From positions 62,001 through 126,000 of the forward strand of contig NZ_JARVRF010000038.1 in assembly GCF_030209835.1 (NCBI RefSeq): a stretch of 64,000 nt of DNA, given 5' to 3'. Numbering within the stretch: position 1 is the first letter of the stretch; the number at the start of each line of letters is the position of its first letter. Positions 18,658 through 28,066 of the stretch are shown here, piece by piece. Origin of the DNA: Arthrobacter sp. efr-133-R2A-120. Its GTDB lineage: Bacteria > Actinomycetota > Actinomycetes > Actinomycetales > Micrococcaceae. Both the position numbers and the translations under genes were made by a program. The notes under the pieces are model-generated. The model worked only from the letters and a program-made list of their open reading frames with translations, was not told the DNA's origin and did not search any database.

Positions 18658-19479
18658 ATGCGCACACTCCAGGCCACGATCATTGCCGAAATGGGCGTCC
18701 AGCCCCGGATCGACGCTGCCGAGGAGGTCCGCAAACGCATTACGTTCCTGAAGGAATACCTCAAGGCAACGCACACCAAGGGTTTTGTCCTGGGCATTTC
18801 CGGCGGACTCGATTCTTCCCTCGCCGGACGTCTTGCCCAACTGGCGGTCGAGGAGCTTGAGGCCGAGGGCGTCGAAGCGAACTTCGTGGCGGTCCGGCTC
18901 CCCTACGGAGCCCAGCACGACGAGGACGACGCCCAGGCCGCGCTCGACTTTATCCAGGCCAAGACCGAGTGGACATTCAACATCTCCCGCGCAGTAGACG
19001 GTTTCGAGGATGAGTTCGAAAAGACCACGGGCGCGCGCATCTCGGATTTCCACAAGGGCAACACCAAGGCCCGGGCCCGCATGACCGCGCAATACGCCCT
19101 CGCGGGCGAACACAATTACCTGGTGATCGGCACGGACCACGGAGCCGAATCCGTCACTGGATTCTTCACCAAGTTCGGCGACGGCGGCGCGGACATCCTG
19201 CCGCTCTTCGGCCTCAATAAGCGGCAGAACCGTGCACTCCTCGCGGAGTTGGGCGCCCCGTCCCGCATTTGGGACAAGGTCCCCACGGCCGACCTCCTGG
19301 ACGGCACGCCTGGCCGCACCGACGAGGACGAACTCGGCATCAAGTACGAGCAAATCGACGACTACCTCGAAGGCCGGGAGGTCTCCGACGAGGTGGCGGA
19401 GACCATCGAGCAGAAGTACCTGCGCACGCGGCACAAGCGCACTGTTCCGGTCACGATTTTCGACACGTGGTGGAAGTAG
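18658..19479 (+). CDS. nadE: Ammonia-dependent NAD+ synthase
   Basis: Amidates nicotinate adenine dinucleotide to NAD+ with ATP and ammonia. At 273 residues it is the short, single-domain type without a glutaminase domain (as in E. coli and B. subtilis). The ATP pyrophosphatase loop GISGGLDSSLAG is at about residues 44-55; other marks are GNTKARARMTAQYA, GTDHGAESVTGFFTKFGDGGADILPL and the C-terminal RTRHKRTVPVTIFDTWWK. I chose the ATG at 18658 (MRTLQATI). It lies downstream of the repeat array with no co-directional partner. Confidence 0.96.
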   Translation: MRTLQATIIAEMGVQPRIDAAEEVRKRITFLKEYLKATHTKGFVLGISGGLDSSLAGRLAQLAVEELEAEGVEANFVAVRLPYGAQHDEDDAQAALDFIQAKTEWTFNISRAVDGFEDEFEKTTGARISDFHKGNTKARARMTAQYALAGEHNYLVIGTDHGAESVTGFFTKFGDGGADILPLFGLNKRQNRALLAELGAPSRIWDKVPTADLLDGTPGRTDEDELGIKYEQIDDYLEGREVSDEVAETIEQKYLRTRHKRTVPVTIFDTWWK

Positions 19480-19531
19480 CAATCGCCCTAACCGGGGCCC
19501 CACCGTCACGCTGAGCGACTTTTTGCAGCGC

Positions 19532-19574
19532 ACGACGGCGGTCTGCCGCACCGTGGCGGGGGCGCCGCCGTCGT
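19532..19574 (+). terminator. Inverted repeat downstream of nadE (possible terminator)
   Basis: Ten-base perfect arms ACGACGGCGG / CCGCCGTCGT separated by 23 bases that can fold further (CTGCCGCACCGTGGCGG). It lies about 50 bases after the nadE stop. No T tract follows, so the assignment is tentative. Confidence 0.45.
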
Positions 19575-19732
19575 AATCCCGCAAGAGTGTGTCCGGCGTG
19601 ACGGAGCGCGGCCGCACCTCGTCGCCTCTTCCAAACCCTTGGATGTCCTAGTATATTGCAGGTGAGGCGGATCACACGGCCAGCTCGTTCCCGGTCCGCG
19701 CTGACCCATCCACGCAGGGCGAAAGGCAGACA

Positions 19733-21448
19733 ATGACAGTCACCGACGACTTCCGTGCAGCCCGCGACCGGCTCCTTGAGCTGCGCACCAACTACGCCCA
19801 GGCACACAGCGAATTCCAGTGGCCCCGTTTCACCGAGTTCAACTTCGCCCTCGATTGGTTCGACCAGATCGCGGCCAACCCTGGCACGGCCAATGACCCT
19901 GCGCTGGTGATCGTCGAGCAGGACGGCAGCTCCACCCGCCGAAGCTTCGCCGAACTCTCCGCACGGTCCTCGCAGATCGCCAACTGGCTCCGCGGCAAGG
20001 GCGTCCGCCGCGGCGACCGCATGATCATCATGCTTGGCAACCAGGTGGAACTGTGGGAACTCATGCTGGCCGGAATCAAACTCGGCGTGGTCCTGATTCC
20101 CACCACCACGCTCATGGGCCCACGCGACATCACGGATCGCGTGGAACGCGGCGGCGCCCGCTGGGCCGCCGTCGGGAGCGCCAATATTGCCAAGTTCGCC
20201 GGGGTCCCGGGCGATTACACCCTCATTGAAGTGGGCGGCAGGCAGAACACCGGCGCCCTTCAATACGTCGAAGCGGATTCCGCGGAGACCGTTTTCGTCC
20301 CGGAAGCCCCCACCGCCGCCGACGAAACCATGCTCCTCTACTTCACCTCGGGCACCACGTCGCGGGCCAAACTGGTGGAGCACACCCACACCTCATACCC
20401 GGTGGGGCACCTCTCCACGATGTACTGGATCGGCCTGGAACCCGGAGACGTCCACCTCAATGTGGCTTCCCCCGGCTGGGCCAAGCACGCGTGGTCGAAC
20501 GTTTTCACGCCGTGGATCGCCGAGGCCTGCGTCTTCGTCTACAACTACGATCGCTTCGATGCCAAGGCCCTCATGGAGCAGATGGGGCGAGAAGGCGTCA
20601 CGAGTTTCTGCGCCCCGCCCACCGTTTGGCGGATGCTCATCCAGGCTGACCTGACCCTGCTCAAAACCCCGCCCACCAAGGTGGTTTCGGCGGGCGAACC
20701 CCTCAACGCCGAGGTCATCGGGCAAGTGGAGAGGGCCTGGGGTCAGACCATCCGCGACGGTTTCGGCCAGACGGAGTCAACCGTCCAGGTCGCCAATACC
20801 CCGGGGCAACCGGTCAAGACCGGCTCCATGGGACGGCCGCTGCCTGGTTACGACGTGGTGCTTGTTGATCCGACCACCGGCGAAGAGGCCGACGACGGCG
20901 AACTGTGCTTGCGCTTGGACCCCCGCCCCGTGGGGCTCATGAAGTCCTACTTCGGCGACCCGGAAAAGACGGCCGAGGCTTTCCGCGAGGGTTACTACCA
21001 CACGGGCGACATGGCCAGCCGGGACGGGAACGGCGTCATTACCTACGTGGGCCGCGGAGACGATGTCTTCAAATCCTCCGACTACCGTTTGTCACCTTTC
21101 GAACTCGAAAGCGTCCTGATCGAACACCCCGCAGTGGCGGAGGCCGCCGTCGTGCCCTCTCCTGATCCAGTCAAGCTTTCGGTGCCCAAAGCCTTCGTAG
21201 TGCTCGCCGCCGGGTACGAGCCCGGCCCGGCCGTGGCGGAGGACATCCTCAGGTACTGCCGGCAGCACCTGGCGCCGTTCAAGCGCATCCGTCGGCTCGA
21301 ATTCGGCGAGTTGCCCAAGACGATTTCCGGCAAAATCCGGCGTGTCGAACTTCGAGGCACGGAGGTGGCCCGCCACGGCGACGGGCCGCTGCCCGCCGGA
21401 CTGGGCGTCGAGTACACCGAGGACGAGTTCCCGAGTCTGAAAGAATAG
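19733..21448 (+). CDS. AMP-binding acyl-CoA synthetase
   Basis: This 571-residue adenylate-forming ligase activates a carboxylic acid to its CoA thioester through an acyl-AMP. The ATP loop is LYFTSGTTSRAKLVEHTH near residue 205; DGFGQTEST is the adenine motif, YYHTGDMASRDGNGVITYVGRGDD the hinge region, and KTISGKIRR carries the catalytic lysine of the C-terminal lid. It resembles medium-chain/aromatic (ACSM-like) acyl-CoA synthetases, but the substrate is not certain. In FKSSDYRLSPFELES an Asp replaces the Gly usual before the Tyr-Arg pair. A MarR gene follows after 26 bases, probably in the same transcript. Confidence 0.9.
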   Translation: MTVTDDFRAARDRLLELRTNYAQAHSEFQWPRFTEFNFALDWFDQIAANPGTANDPALVIVEQDGSSTRRSFAELSARSSQIANWLRGKGVRRGDRMIIMLGNQVELWELMLAGIKLGVVLIPTTTLMGPRDITDRVERGGARWAAVGSANIAKFAGVPGDYTLIEVGGRQNTGALQYVEADSAETVFVPEAPTAADETMLLYFTSGTTSRAKLVEHTHTSYPVGHLSTMYWIGLEPGDVHLNVASPGWAKHAWSNVFTPWIAEACVFVYNYDRFDAKALMEQMGREGVTSFCAPPTVWRMLIQADLTLLKTPPTKVVSAGEPLNAEVIGQVERAWGQTIRDGFGQTESTVQVANTPGQPVKTGSMGRPLPGYDVVLVDPTTGEEADDGELCLRLDPRPVGLMKSYFGDPEKTAEAFREGYYHTGDMASRDGNGVITYVGRGDDVFKSSDYRLSPFELESVLIEHPAVAEAAVVPSPDPVKLSVPKAFVVLAAGYEPGPAVAEDILRYCRQHLAPFKRIRRLEFGELPKTISGKIRRVELRGTEVARHGDGPLPAGLGVEYTEDEFPSLKE

Positions 21449-21474
21449 GCAGCCAAGCAATGTCAGGAGGCACC

Positions 21475-21981
21475 GTGGGCAGCCCGCTCCCCCGCGACCC
21501 CATCGCCGACGCCCAGCGAAACTGGGAACGCCACGGCTGGGGCGAAGTCGCCGCGCCCATGGCGGCCATCACCGCGATCATGCGCACGCAGCAGATCCTG
21601 CTGGCGCGGATCGAGGGCGTATTGAAGCCGTTCGGCCTGACCTTCGCGCGCTACGAGCTCCTGGCGCTGCTGAGTTTCGCGCGCAGCGGCGCGTTGCCCA
21701 TGAACAAAGCCAGCGCGCTGCTCCAGGTGCATCCGACGTCGGTGACCAACGCCGTCGACCGCCTCGAAAAGGCGGCACTCGTGGTCCGCTCCCCGCACCC
21801 CACTGACGGGCGCACCACGCTGATCGAGCTCACCGCGGAGGGCCGCACCATCGCGAAGCGCGCGACGACGGCACTCAACAGCGAGGTGTTCGGCCAGTCC
21901 GGTTTCGGGGACGACGACGTCGAGCACCTGATCCGCGTGCTCGGAGACTTCCGCAAGGCCGCGGGCGACTTTACCGACTGA
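21475..21981 (+). CDS. MarR-family transcriptional regulator
   Basis: Winged-helix regulator of 168 residues. The recognition region is NKASALLQVHPTSVTNAVDRLEKAALVVR, and the wing carries PHPTDGRTTLIELT with the DGR hallmark. I prefer the GTG at 21475 because AGGAGG lies four bases before it; an in-frame ATG at 21460 with no clear site would add five residues. The gene follows the acyl-CoA synthetase, so it may sense a CoA thioester or aromatic acid made by that enzyme and control the pair. The target is inference. Confidence 0.87.
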   Translation: MGSPLPRDPIADAQRNWERHGWGEVAAPMAAITAIMRTQQILLARIEGVLKPFGLTFARYELLALLSFARSGALPMNKASALLQVHPTSVTNAVDRLEKAALVVRSPHPTDGRTTLIELTAEGRTIAKRATTALNSEVFGQSGFGDDDVEHLIRVLGDFRKAAGDFTD

Positions 21982-22557
21982 TTACTTGGGGCGGACCCTG
22001 TACTCGAGTTCGATCAACCCCTGATCGTAGGTATTCGCGCCCGTCAGGCTCAGCAACGCCGGGGCCTGGCCGGCGGGATACACGCCGCGTCCCGCCCCGA
22101 TCGCCACAGGCATGACCACGAGGCGCAGGACATCCACTTCGCCGGCCTTGAAGAACGCTTCACTCAAGGTGAGGCTGCCCCAGAGGACAATGGCGCCGTC
22201 GGTCTCGCGCTTGATTCTGCGGATCGCCTCCACAGCATCACCGCCTTCAACGGTGGCCTCCGGAAAATCGCCCCATGGCGCCTTCTCAAGGGTCCTTGAA
22301 AACACGTATCGGCGCAGCCCGTTCAGCGCAGGTGCGATGATTTCCCCTGCCGATGCCGGCGTCGGCCAGAACTCCGCGAACATGCGGTAGGTCGAGCCGC
22401 CAAGCACCATGGCGTCCACGGAGTCCAGCCACTCCAGTTGGTTGCGGTCGAATTCGGCGGTCCCTCCTTCGAGCAATTCGTAGGCTCTGAACTCATTGTT
22501 GGCATCGGCTGCAAAACCGTCCGCCGTCACGAATTCCTGAACAACCAGCTGCCCCAT
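21982..22557 (-). CDS. RibD-C / dihydrofolate reductase-family protein
   Basis: This 191-residue protein matches the RibD C-terminal/DHFR-like domain family, whose roles are mostly unknown. It begins MGQLVVQEFVTADGFAAD, with VDAMVLGGSTYRMFAEFWP in the middle and TDGAIVLWGSLTLSEAFFKAG as the NADP-binding region, then VVMPVAIGAGRGVYP. It is not a true folate-pathway DHFR. The stop codon lies directly against the MarR stop on the other strand. A relative is at 36849. Confidence 0.85.
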   Translation of the reverse strand: MGQLVVQEFVTADGFAADANNEFRAYELLEGGTAEFDRNQLEWLDSVDAMVLGGSTYRMFAEFWPTPASAGEIIAPALNGLRRYVFSRTLEKAPWGDFPEATVEGGDAVEAIRRIKRETDGAIVLWGSLTLSEAFFKAGEVDVLRLVVMPVAIGAGRGVYPAGQAPALLSLTGANTYDQGLIELEYRVRPK

Positions 22558-22643
22558 GGTCCACTCCTCGCATCGATTGGCAGCTGGACCCTACGCCGGG
22601 CTTGCGATGGCCACAAGGCTCTAATTGCACCGGCCGACCACAT

Positions 22644-22672
22644 TATGAGATTCATATATCAAATAGTGAGAC
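22644..22672 (+). promoter_or_regulatory. AT-rich promoter patch before the sulfurtransferase gene
   Basis: A markedly AT-rich stretch (GATTCATATATCAAATAGTG) in an otherwise GC-rich region, 20-45 bases before the start codon. TATATC or TAGTGA could serve as a -10 box, and the near-symmetric TTCATATATCAAA could be a regulator site. No regulator is assigned. Confidence 0.35.
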
Positions 22673-22692
22673 TCCGTCCTAGCATTGTGGCT

Positions 22693-23571
22693 ATGCAGAA
22701 TTCAGCTGTGGAACCCTTTGTCGATCTCGAATGGTTGTCTCAAAACCGTCGCCGCGTGGTGCTGGCCGATGTGCGCTGGTACCTCGACGGACGCTCCGGC
22801 CGGGAAGCTTACGACCGCGGGCACATCCCCGGCGCCGTCTTTGTCGACCTGGATCGATGGCTCTCGGTGGAGGGATCGCCACTCGAAGGACGGAACCCGC
22901 TGCCCGCGTCGCATGATTTCGCCCTGGGGATGCGGGAATTGGGAATCAGCGACGACAATATCGTGGTGGCTTACGACGACGCCGGCGGGGTCATCGCCGC
23001 ACGCTTGGTCTGGATGCTGCGCGCCACAGGCCACAGCTCAGCTCTTCTGGATGGTGGGCTGGGCAGCTACGAAGGGCCCCTGGAAACCGAACACCCTTCG
23101 AGGCCCGCGGGTGATTTCACTGCCAAACCGTGGCCGAGCAACCGACTGGCGGAGATCCACGAACTCTCGATCGAAACGAACCTCGCGGTGGACGCACGCA
23201 ACCGTGACCGCTTCGAGGGCAGGCAGGACCCCATCGATCCACGGCCGGGGCATGTGCCCGGCGCGAGGAACGTCCCGTGCAGGGAGAACCTTGGCCCCGC
23301 CGGGAAACTGCGCAGCAAGGCCGAGTTGCTGCGCATCTTCGCCAAGGCGGGTATCACGTCTGCAGAGAACGTCATCAGCTATTGCGGCTCCGGGGTGACG
23401 GCTTGCCACAATCTCTTGGCCTTGGAGTATGCCGGTCTTGGACACGGCCGGCTCTTCACGGGCGGCTGGTCCCAATACGGCCACGCGCTCGAACTCCCGG
23501 TCGAGCTCGGAGCCGCGAATGGGCCATCCACTGCTCCCCACCGGCCCCCCTCGCCTCACAAGTTCGGCTAG
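22693..23571 (+). CDS. Thiosulfate/3-mercaptopyruvate sulfurtransferase
   Basis: A two-domain rhodanese of 292 residues that transfers sulfane sulfur to cyanide or thiols. The inactive N-terminal domain has VVLADVRWYLDGRSGREAYDRGHIPGAVFVDLDRWLS with no catalytic cysteine. The C-terminal domain has the active-site loop YCGSGVTACHN with catalytic Cys at about residue 231. CGSGVTA is closer to mercaptopyruvate-type loops than to the CRKGVT of thiosulfate-type enzymes, so a definite substrate is not assigned. The C-terminal 15 residues are Pro/Ser-rich. It is a single gene, with an AT-rich promoter patch upstream. Confidence 0.9.
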   Translation: MQNSAVEPFVDLEWLSQNRRRVVLADVRWYLDGRSGREAYDRGHIPGAVFVDLDRWLSVEGSPLEGRNPLPASHDFALGMRELGISDDNIVVAYDDAGGVIAARLVWMLRATGHSSALLDGGLGSYEGPLETEHPSRPAGDFTAKPWPSNRLAEIHELSIETNLAVDARNRDRFEGRQDPIDPRPGHVPGARNVPCRENLGPAGKLRSKAELLRIFAKAGITSAENVISYCGSGVTACHNLLALEYAGLGHGRLFTGGWSQYGHALELPVELGAANGPSTAPHRPPSPHKFG

Positions 23572-23613
23572 GGAACCCTGCCGGCGTGGGCCCAGCGCCG
23601 TTTTGGGCGGACC

Positions 23614-24393
23614 CTAAAGGTGTTTGAACTCCGGCTGACGCTTCTCGTTGAACGCAGCCATGCCCTCTTTTTGGTCCTCGGTGGCGAACAATGAGTGGAA
23701 GATCCGACGCTCAAACAAAACGCCCTGGGAGAGGCCGGTTTCGAAGGCGGCATTGACGGCTTCCTTCGCCACCATGGCAACCGGTTTGGACTTGGATGCG
23801 ATCACTTCGGCGGCCTTCAGTGCCTCTTCCACCACGGAATCGGCCGGCACGACGCGGGAAACAAGTCCGGCCCGTTCCGCTTCCTCGGCGCCCATGAACC
23901 GGCCCGTGAGGACCATGTCCATCGCCTTGGCCTTGCCCACGGCATGGGTCAACCGCTGCGAGCCGCCCATGCCGGGAATGACACCGAGGTTGATTTCCGG
24001 TTGGCCGAACTTGGCGTTGTCCCCGGCAATGATGAAATCGCACATCATGGCAAGTTCACAACCTCCACCCAAGGCAAAGCCCGACACTGCGGCAATCACG
24101 GGAATGCGCAGGCGGGTGAGGTTTTCCCAACCACGGAACCAGTCGGCGGCGTACATTTCCATGTACCCCTTGGATGCCATCTCCTTGATGTCGGCTCCGG
24201 CCGCGAAGGCCTTTTCCGAGCCGGTGATCACCACGGCACCCACTCCGGGATCCGCGTCCATGTCCGACACGGCGGCCACGATCTCATTCATGGTGGCCTG
24301 GTTCAACGCATTGAGCGCCTTCGGCCGGTTCAGGGTCACCAAACCCACCCGTCCACGGAGTTCCACCAGGATGTTTTCATACTGCTGCGCCAA
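23614..24393 (-). CDS. Enoyl-CoA hydratase
   Basis: A crotonase-fold hydratase of 259 residues that adds water to 2-enoyl-CoA. The signature region is AVSGFALGGGCELAMMCDFIIAGDNAKFGQPEINLGVIPGMGG, which contains both catalytic Glu positions; AFAAGADIKEM forms the first oxyanion strand. It is the last gene of the valine operon (65 bases after mmsB) and would hydrate methacrylyl-CoA to 3-hydroxyisobutyryl-CoA. The family is broad, so fatty-acid roles are also possible. Confidence 0.93.
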   Translation of the reverse strand: MAQQYENILVELRGRVGLVTLNRPKALNALNQATMNEIVAAVSDMDADPGVGAVVITGSEKAFAAGADIKEMASKGYMEMYAADWFRGWENLTRLRIPVIAAVSGFALGGGCELAMMCDFIIAGDNAKFGQPEINLGVIPGMGGSQRLTHAVGKAKAMDMVLTGRFMGAEEAERAGLVSRVVPADSVVEEALKAAEVIASKSKPVAMVAKEAVNAAFETGLSQGVLFERRIFHSLFATEDQKEGMAAFNEKRQPEFKHL

Positions 24394-24458
24394 GCCGTGC
24401 CCCTTTTAGTCGGTTGCTCAGTTTTGTCGGTTGCCCAGTTGTGTCCTACCCGCCAAGG

Positions 24459-25382
24459 CTACTTGGCGGCCTTGTCCCGGATGTCCGTGATGATGCCGGA
24501 GAAGTCACGTCCGGCTCCGCCTTCGGCCGCGAAAGCGTCGTAAATCTTCGATGCCAGGTGCCCCATTTGCCCGTCCACTCCGGTGCTCTCAAGCGCGTTG
24601 ACCGCGAGCCGAAGATCCTTCGCCATGAGCGCTCCGGCGAATCCGGGTTGGTAGTCGCGGTTGGCCGGGCTCGTGGGAACCGGTCCGGGAACCGGGCAGT
24701 TGGTGGTCAACGCCCAGCACTGCCCGGAGGCGTTGGAGGCGACATCGAACAACGCTTGGTGCGTCAGGCCCAGCTTCTCGCCCAGGACGAACGCCTCGCT
24801 AACGGCGATCATGGACACGCCCAGGATCATGTTGTTGCAGACCTTGGCGGCCTGCCCGGCTCCGTGGTCTCCGCAGTGCACGATCCTCCGGCCCATGAGT
24901 TCCAGGATCGGCTTCACCGTTTCGAAGTCCTCGGGCAGCGCCCCCACCATGAAGGTCAGGGTTCCTGCTTCGGCACCCACCACGCCTCCGGAAACGGGCG
25001 CGTCCACGGAGCGGTGGCCGGCGTCCAGGGCAATGGCTGCTGCCTCGCGGGCCTCGTCGACGTTGATGGTGGAGCAGTCGAGGAACAGTGTGTCCGGGGC
25101 AGCCACGGAGAGCAGGCCGGGCGCCCCGTCCACTCCTCGGTAAGCGTCCAGGACGTGCTTGCCACTGGGCAGCATCGTCAGGACAACGGATGCCCCCACA
25201 ACGGCTTCGGAAGCGGAATCCACCGTGGCAATGCCGTGTTCACGGGCCGCCTCAAGTGCTGCCGTGACGGGATCGTACGCCACCACTTGATGCCCGGCTT
25301 TGACAAGATTCACGGCCATGGGGCCGCCCATGTGGCCAAGGCCGAGGAAAGCGATGGTGTCGGAAGCTGCGTTTTCAGACAT
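24459..25382 (-). CDS. mmsB: 3-hydroxyisobutyrate dehydrogenase
   Basis: Oxidises 3-hydroxyisobutyrate to methylmalonate semialdehyde with NAD+ in valine breakdown. It has 307 residues. The N-terminal Rossmann motif is FLGLGHMGGPMAVNLVKAG, the substrate loop is DAPVSGGVVGAEAGTLTFMVG, and the catalytic lysine is in GAGQAAKVCNNMILG. I use the ATG at 25382, preceded by AAAGGAG; its first bases overlap the end of the upstream hydrolase gene by 8 bases. Order and overlap show an operon with mmsA. Confidence 0.94.
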   Translation of the reverse strand: MSENAASDTIAFLGLGHMGGPMAVNLVKAGHQVVAYDPVTAALEAAREHGIATVDSASEAVVGASVVLTMLPSGKHVLDAYRGVDGAPGLLSVAAPDTLFLDCSTINVDEAREAAAIALDAGHRSVDAPVSGGVVGAEAGTLTFMVGALPEDFETVKPILELMGRRIVHCGDHGAGQAAKVCNNMILGVSMIAVSEAFVLGEKLGLTHQALFDVASNASGQCWALTTNCPVPGPVPTSPANRDYQPGFAGALMAKDLRLAVNALESTGVDGQMGHLASKIYDAFAAEGGAGRDFSGIITDIRDKAAK

Positions 25383-26421
25383 GGTCGGACTCCTTTGAAT
25401 GAAGTTTGAGTTCACGGTCGCCGAGCGATGCGAAGAAGCCCTCGACGGCGGCTGGCGACACCTCCGCCAGGGAGGCTGGCTTCCACTGGGGGTTGCGGTC
25501 CTTGTCCACCACTTGGGCGCGGATCCCCTCGCGAAAATCCGGTCCGGTCAGGCATCGCAAGCCAACGCGGTATTCCTGTTCCAAGGCTTCCTCGAGGGAG
25601 AGCCCCCGGACGCGCCGCAACGATTCCAGGGTGACTTTCACGGCCGTGGGCGACTTCGTCTCGATCGTGTCTGCGGCGGCAGCGGCATCCCCGTCGGCGT
25701 CGCGCAGCCTGGCGATAATTTCCTCAGCGTCGTCGGAGGCATAGGCGGCATCGATCCACTCGCGCTGGCCGGACAGTGCCGAGGCCGGCGGTTCCTGCAC
25801 AAAGCGCCCGACGGCGGCCTCCGCCGTCGAGCTTTCCAGCGCTTCCGCGAGCGCGGACAGGCTTTCGGACGGGACGAAGTGGTCCGCGAGCCCAAGAAAC
25901 AGGGCGTCGGCCCCGCTCAAGTGGGCACCCGTGAGGGCTGCGTGGGTGCCAGACTCGCCCGGTGAGCGGGACAACAGAAGGGTTCCGCCGACGTCGGGCA
26001 CAAAACCGATAGTGGTTTCCGGCATGCCGGTACGGGTCCGCTCGGTGACCACACGGACGGAGCCGTGGGCCGAGATCCCGACCCCGCCACCAAGGACCAG
26101 CCCGTCCATGAAAGCCACGTACGGCTTCGGGTACCGGGCAATGAGCGAGTTCAGGCGGTACTCCGCAGCCCAGAAGTCGGCGGTCTGGTCGCCGTGGCGC
26201 AGCATGTCGTCGTAGATCGCCACGATGTCTCCGCCCGCGCATAACCCGCGGTCCCCGGCGCCGTGCACCAAAACTGTCTTGATGTCGTCGTCGACCGCCC
26301 AGGCCGTGAGCTGCTCCAGCATGGCGTGCACCATGCCGGCTGTGAGCGCGTTGACCGCCTGGGGACGGTTCAAAGTAACGACGCCGAGGTGGCCCCGCTT
26401 CTCGAACAAAACCTCCGCCAT
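25375..26421 (-). CDS. 3-hydroxyisobutyryl-CoA hydrolase
   Basis: A crotonase-superfamily thioesterase of 348 residues that releases 3-hydroxyisobutyrate from its CoA ester. Distinguishing features are the longer C-terminal half and the loops AGGDIVAIYDDMLRHGD, FMDGLVLGGGVGISAHGSVRVVTERTRTGMPETTIGFVPDVGG, plus SLSALAEALESS and NPQWKPASLAEVSPAAVEGFFASLG at the end. The ATG at 26421 overlaps the mmsA stop by one base. Between mmsA and mmsB the assignment is well supported by context. Confidence 0.93.
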   Translation of the reverse strand: MAEVLFEKRGHLGVVTLNRPQAVNALTAGMVHAMLEQLTAWAVDDDIKTVLVHGAGDRGLCAGGDIVAIYDDMLRHGDQTADFWAAEYRLNSLIARYPKPYVAFMDGLVLGGGVGISAHGSVRVVTERTRTGMPETTIGFVPDVGGTLLLSRSPGESGTHAALTGAHLSGADALFLGLADHFVPSESLSALAEALESSTAEAAVGRFVQEPPASALSGQREWIDAAYASDDAEEIIARLRDADGDAAAAADTIETKSPTAVKVTLESLRRVRGLSLEEALEQEYRVGLRCLTGPDFREGIRAQVVDKDRNPQWKPASLAEVSPAAVEGFFASLGDRELKLHSKESDHV

Positions 26422-27920
26422 TAGCTGCCGGCCGGCATCACGAAGCTGGCGCCCTGGCGGATGCCGGAGGGCCAACGGGTGGTGACCGTCTTGGTCTTGG
26501 TGTAGAAGCGGAAGGCGTCCGCGCCGTGCTGGTTCAGGTCGCCGAAGCCCGAGGCCTTCCAGCCACCGAAGGTGTAGTAGGCAATCGGCACGGGGATGGG
26601 CACGTTGATGCCCACCATGCCGACCTCGACGCGGCTCGCGAAGTCGCGGGCGGCGTCGCCGTCGCGGGTGAAGATCGCGACGCCGTTGCCGAACTCGTGC
26701 TCGGAGCAGAGCCGCAGCGCTTCTTCGTAGTCAGCTGCGCGGAGGACGCTCAGGACCGGGCCGAAGATCTCCTCCTTGTAGATGGACATGTCCTTCGTGA
26801 CGTTGTCGAAGAGGGTCGGGCCAACCCAGAAACCTCCGGCGTAGCCGTCCACCTTCAGGTCGCGCCCATCGGTGACGAGTGTGGCGCCCTGGTCGACACC
26901 CGCTTGGATGTATCCCTCGATACGGTGCTTCGCCGAGGCGGCGACGACAGGTCCGAAGTCCGAATCCGCGGCCAGGCTGGGACCCACCTTCAGGGCCTTG
27001 ATGCGGTCCTGCAACTTGGAGACGAGCTGATCAGCCGTCTCCTGGCCAACGGGTACGGCCACCGAAATCGCCATGCAACGCTCGCCGGCGGAGCCGAAGC
27101 CGGCACCGATGAGGGCATCCGCGGCCATGTCGAGATCGGCGTCGGGCATGATCACCATGTGGTTCTTGGCGCCGCCGAAGCACTGGGCGCGCTTCCCGTG
27201 GGTCGCGGCGGTGGCGTAAATGTACTGGGCAATCGGCGTGGATCCGACGAAGCCGATGGCCTTCACGCGCGGATCCTCGAGGAGGGTATCCACGGCTTCC
27301 TTGTCGCCGTTGATGACGTTGAAGACGCCGTCCGGCAATCCCGCCTCGGTGAAAAGTTCTGCCAGGCGCAGCGGCACGGACGGATCACGCTCAGAAGGCT
27401 TGAGGATGAAGGCGTTGCCGGCAGCCAGCGCGGGGCCGGACTTCCAGAGTGGAATCATGGCAGGGAAGTTGAAAGGCGTAATGCCCGCGACGACACCGAG
27501 CGGCTGGCGCAATGAGTGGACGTCGATGCCTGTGCCTGCGTTGTCCGAGAATTCACCCTTGAGCAGGTGGGGCGCGCCGGCGGCGAACTCCACCACCTCG
27601 ATGCCGCGCTGGATGTCACCCTTGGCATCGGGGAAGGTCTTGCCGTGCTCGGAGGAAAGGAGCGTGGCGAGTTCGTCCATGTGTTCGTTGACCAGGTCCA
27701 CGAACTTCAGCAGGATCCGGCCACGGCGCTGCGGGTTCATGGCGCCCCATTCGAGCTGGCCTTTCTCCGCGCTCGCAATGGCGTTCCTGACCTCGTCAGC
27801 ACTGGCCAAGGGAAGCCGTGCCTGGACCTCGCCGGTGCAAGGATTGTAGACATCGCCAAAGCGAGTGGAGGTCCCGTCGATCCTCTGGCCGTCAATGTAG
27901 TGGGAAAGTTCGCGCACCAT
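26421..27920 (-). CDS. mmsA: Methylmalonate-semialdehyde dehydrogenase (acylating)
   Basis: Converts methylmalonate semialdehyde, CoA and NAD+ to propionyl-CoA and CO2, ending distal valine catabolism; related enzymes serve inositol breakdown. At 499 residues the aldehyde-dehydrogenase fold is complete: the NAD-binding segment GVVAGITPFNFPAMIPLWK, FVGSTPIAQYIY, and the nucleophile in GSAGERCMAISVAV. The C-terminal INVPIPVPIAYYTFGGWKAS is typical of MmsA. It is the first gene of the operon mmsA-hydrolase-mmsB-hydratase; AAAGGAG precedes the ATG. Confidence 0.95.
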   Translation of the reverse strand: MVRELSHYIDGQRIDGTSTRFGDVYNPCTGEVQARLPLASADEVRNAIASAEKGQLEWGAMNPQRRGRILLKFVDLVNEHMDELATLLSSEHGKTFPDAKGDIQRGIEVVEFAAGAPHLLKGEFSDNAGTGIDVHSLRQPLGVVAGITPFNFPAMIPLWKSGPALAAGNAFILKPSERDPSVPLRLAELFTEAGLPDGVFNVINGDKEAVDTLLEDPRVKAIGFVGSTPIAQYIYATAATHGKRAQCFGGAKNHMVIMPDADLDMAADALIGAGFGSAGERCMAISVAVPVGQETADQLVSKLQDRIKALKVGPSLAADSDFGPVVAASAKHRIEGYIQAGVDQGATLVTDGRDLKVDGYAGGFWVGPTLFDNVTKDMSIYKEEIFGPVLSVLRAADYEEALRLCSEHEFGNGVAIFTRDGDAARDFASRVEVGMVGINVPIPVPIAYYTFGGWKASGFGDLNQHGADAFRFYTKTKTVTTRWPSGIRQGASFVMPAGS

Positions 27921-28066
27921 GGAATGCTCCTTTGCATAGGGGGAATGCCCGCCATCGGCCTCGAAAGCACATGTCCAACTGCGCTCCGGGACGTCTTTGA
28001 TCCCGAATATACTCGGACTTCCTACTAATTTCTAGAGGACTTCAGTTGCTGCCAAGGCGGCCCTGC

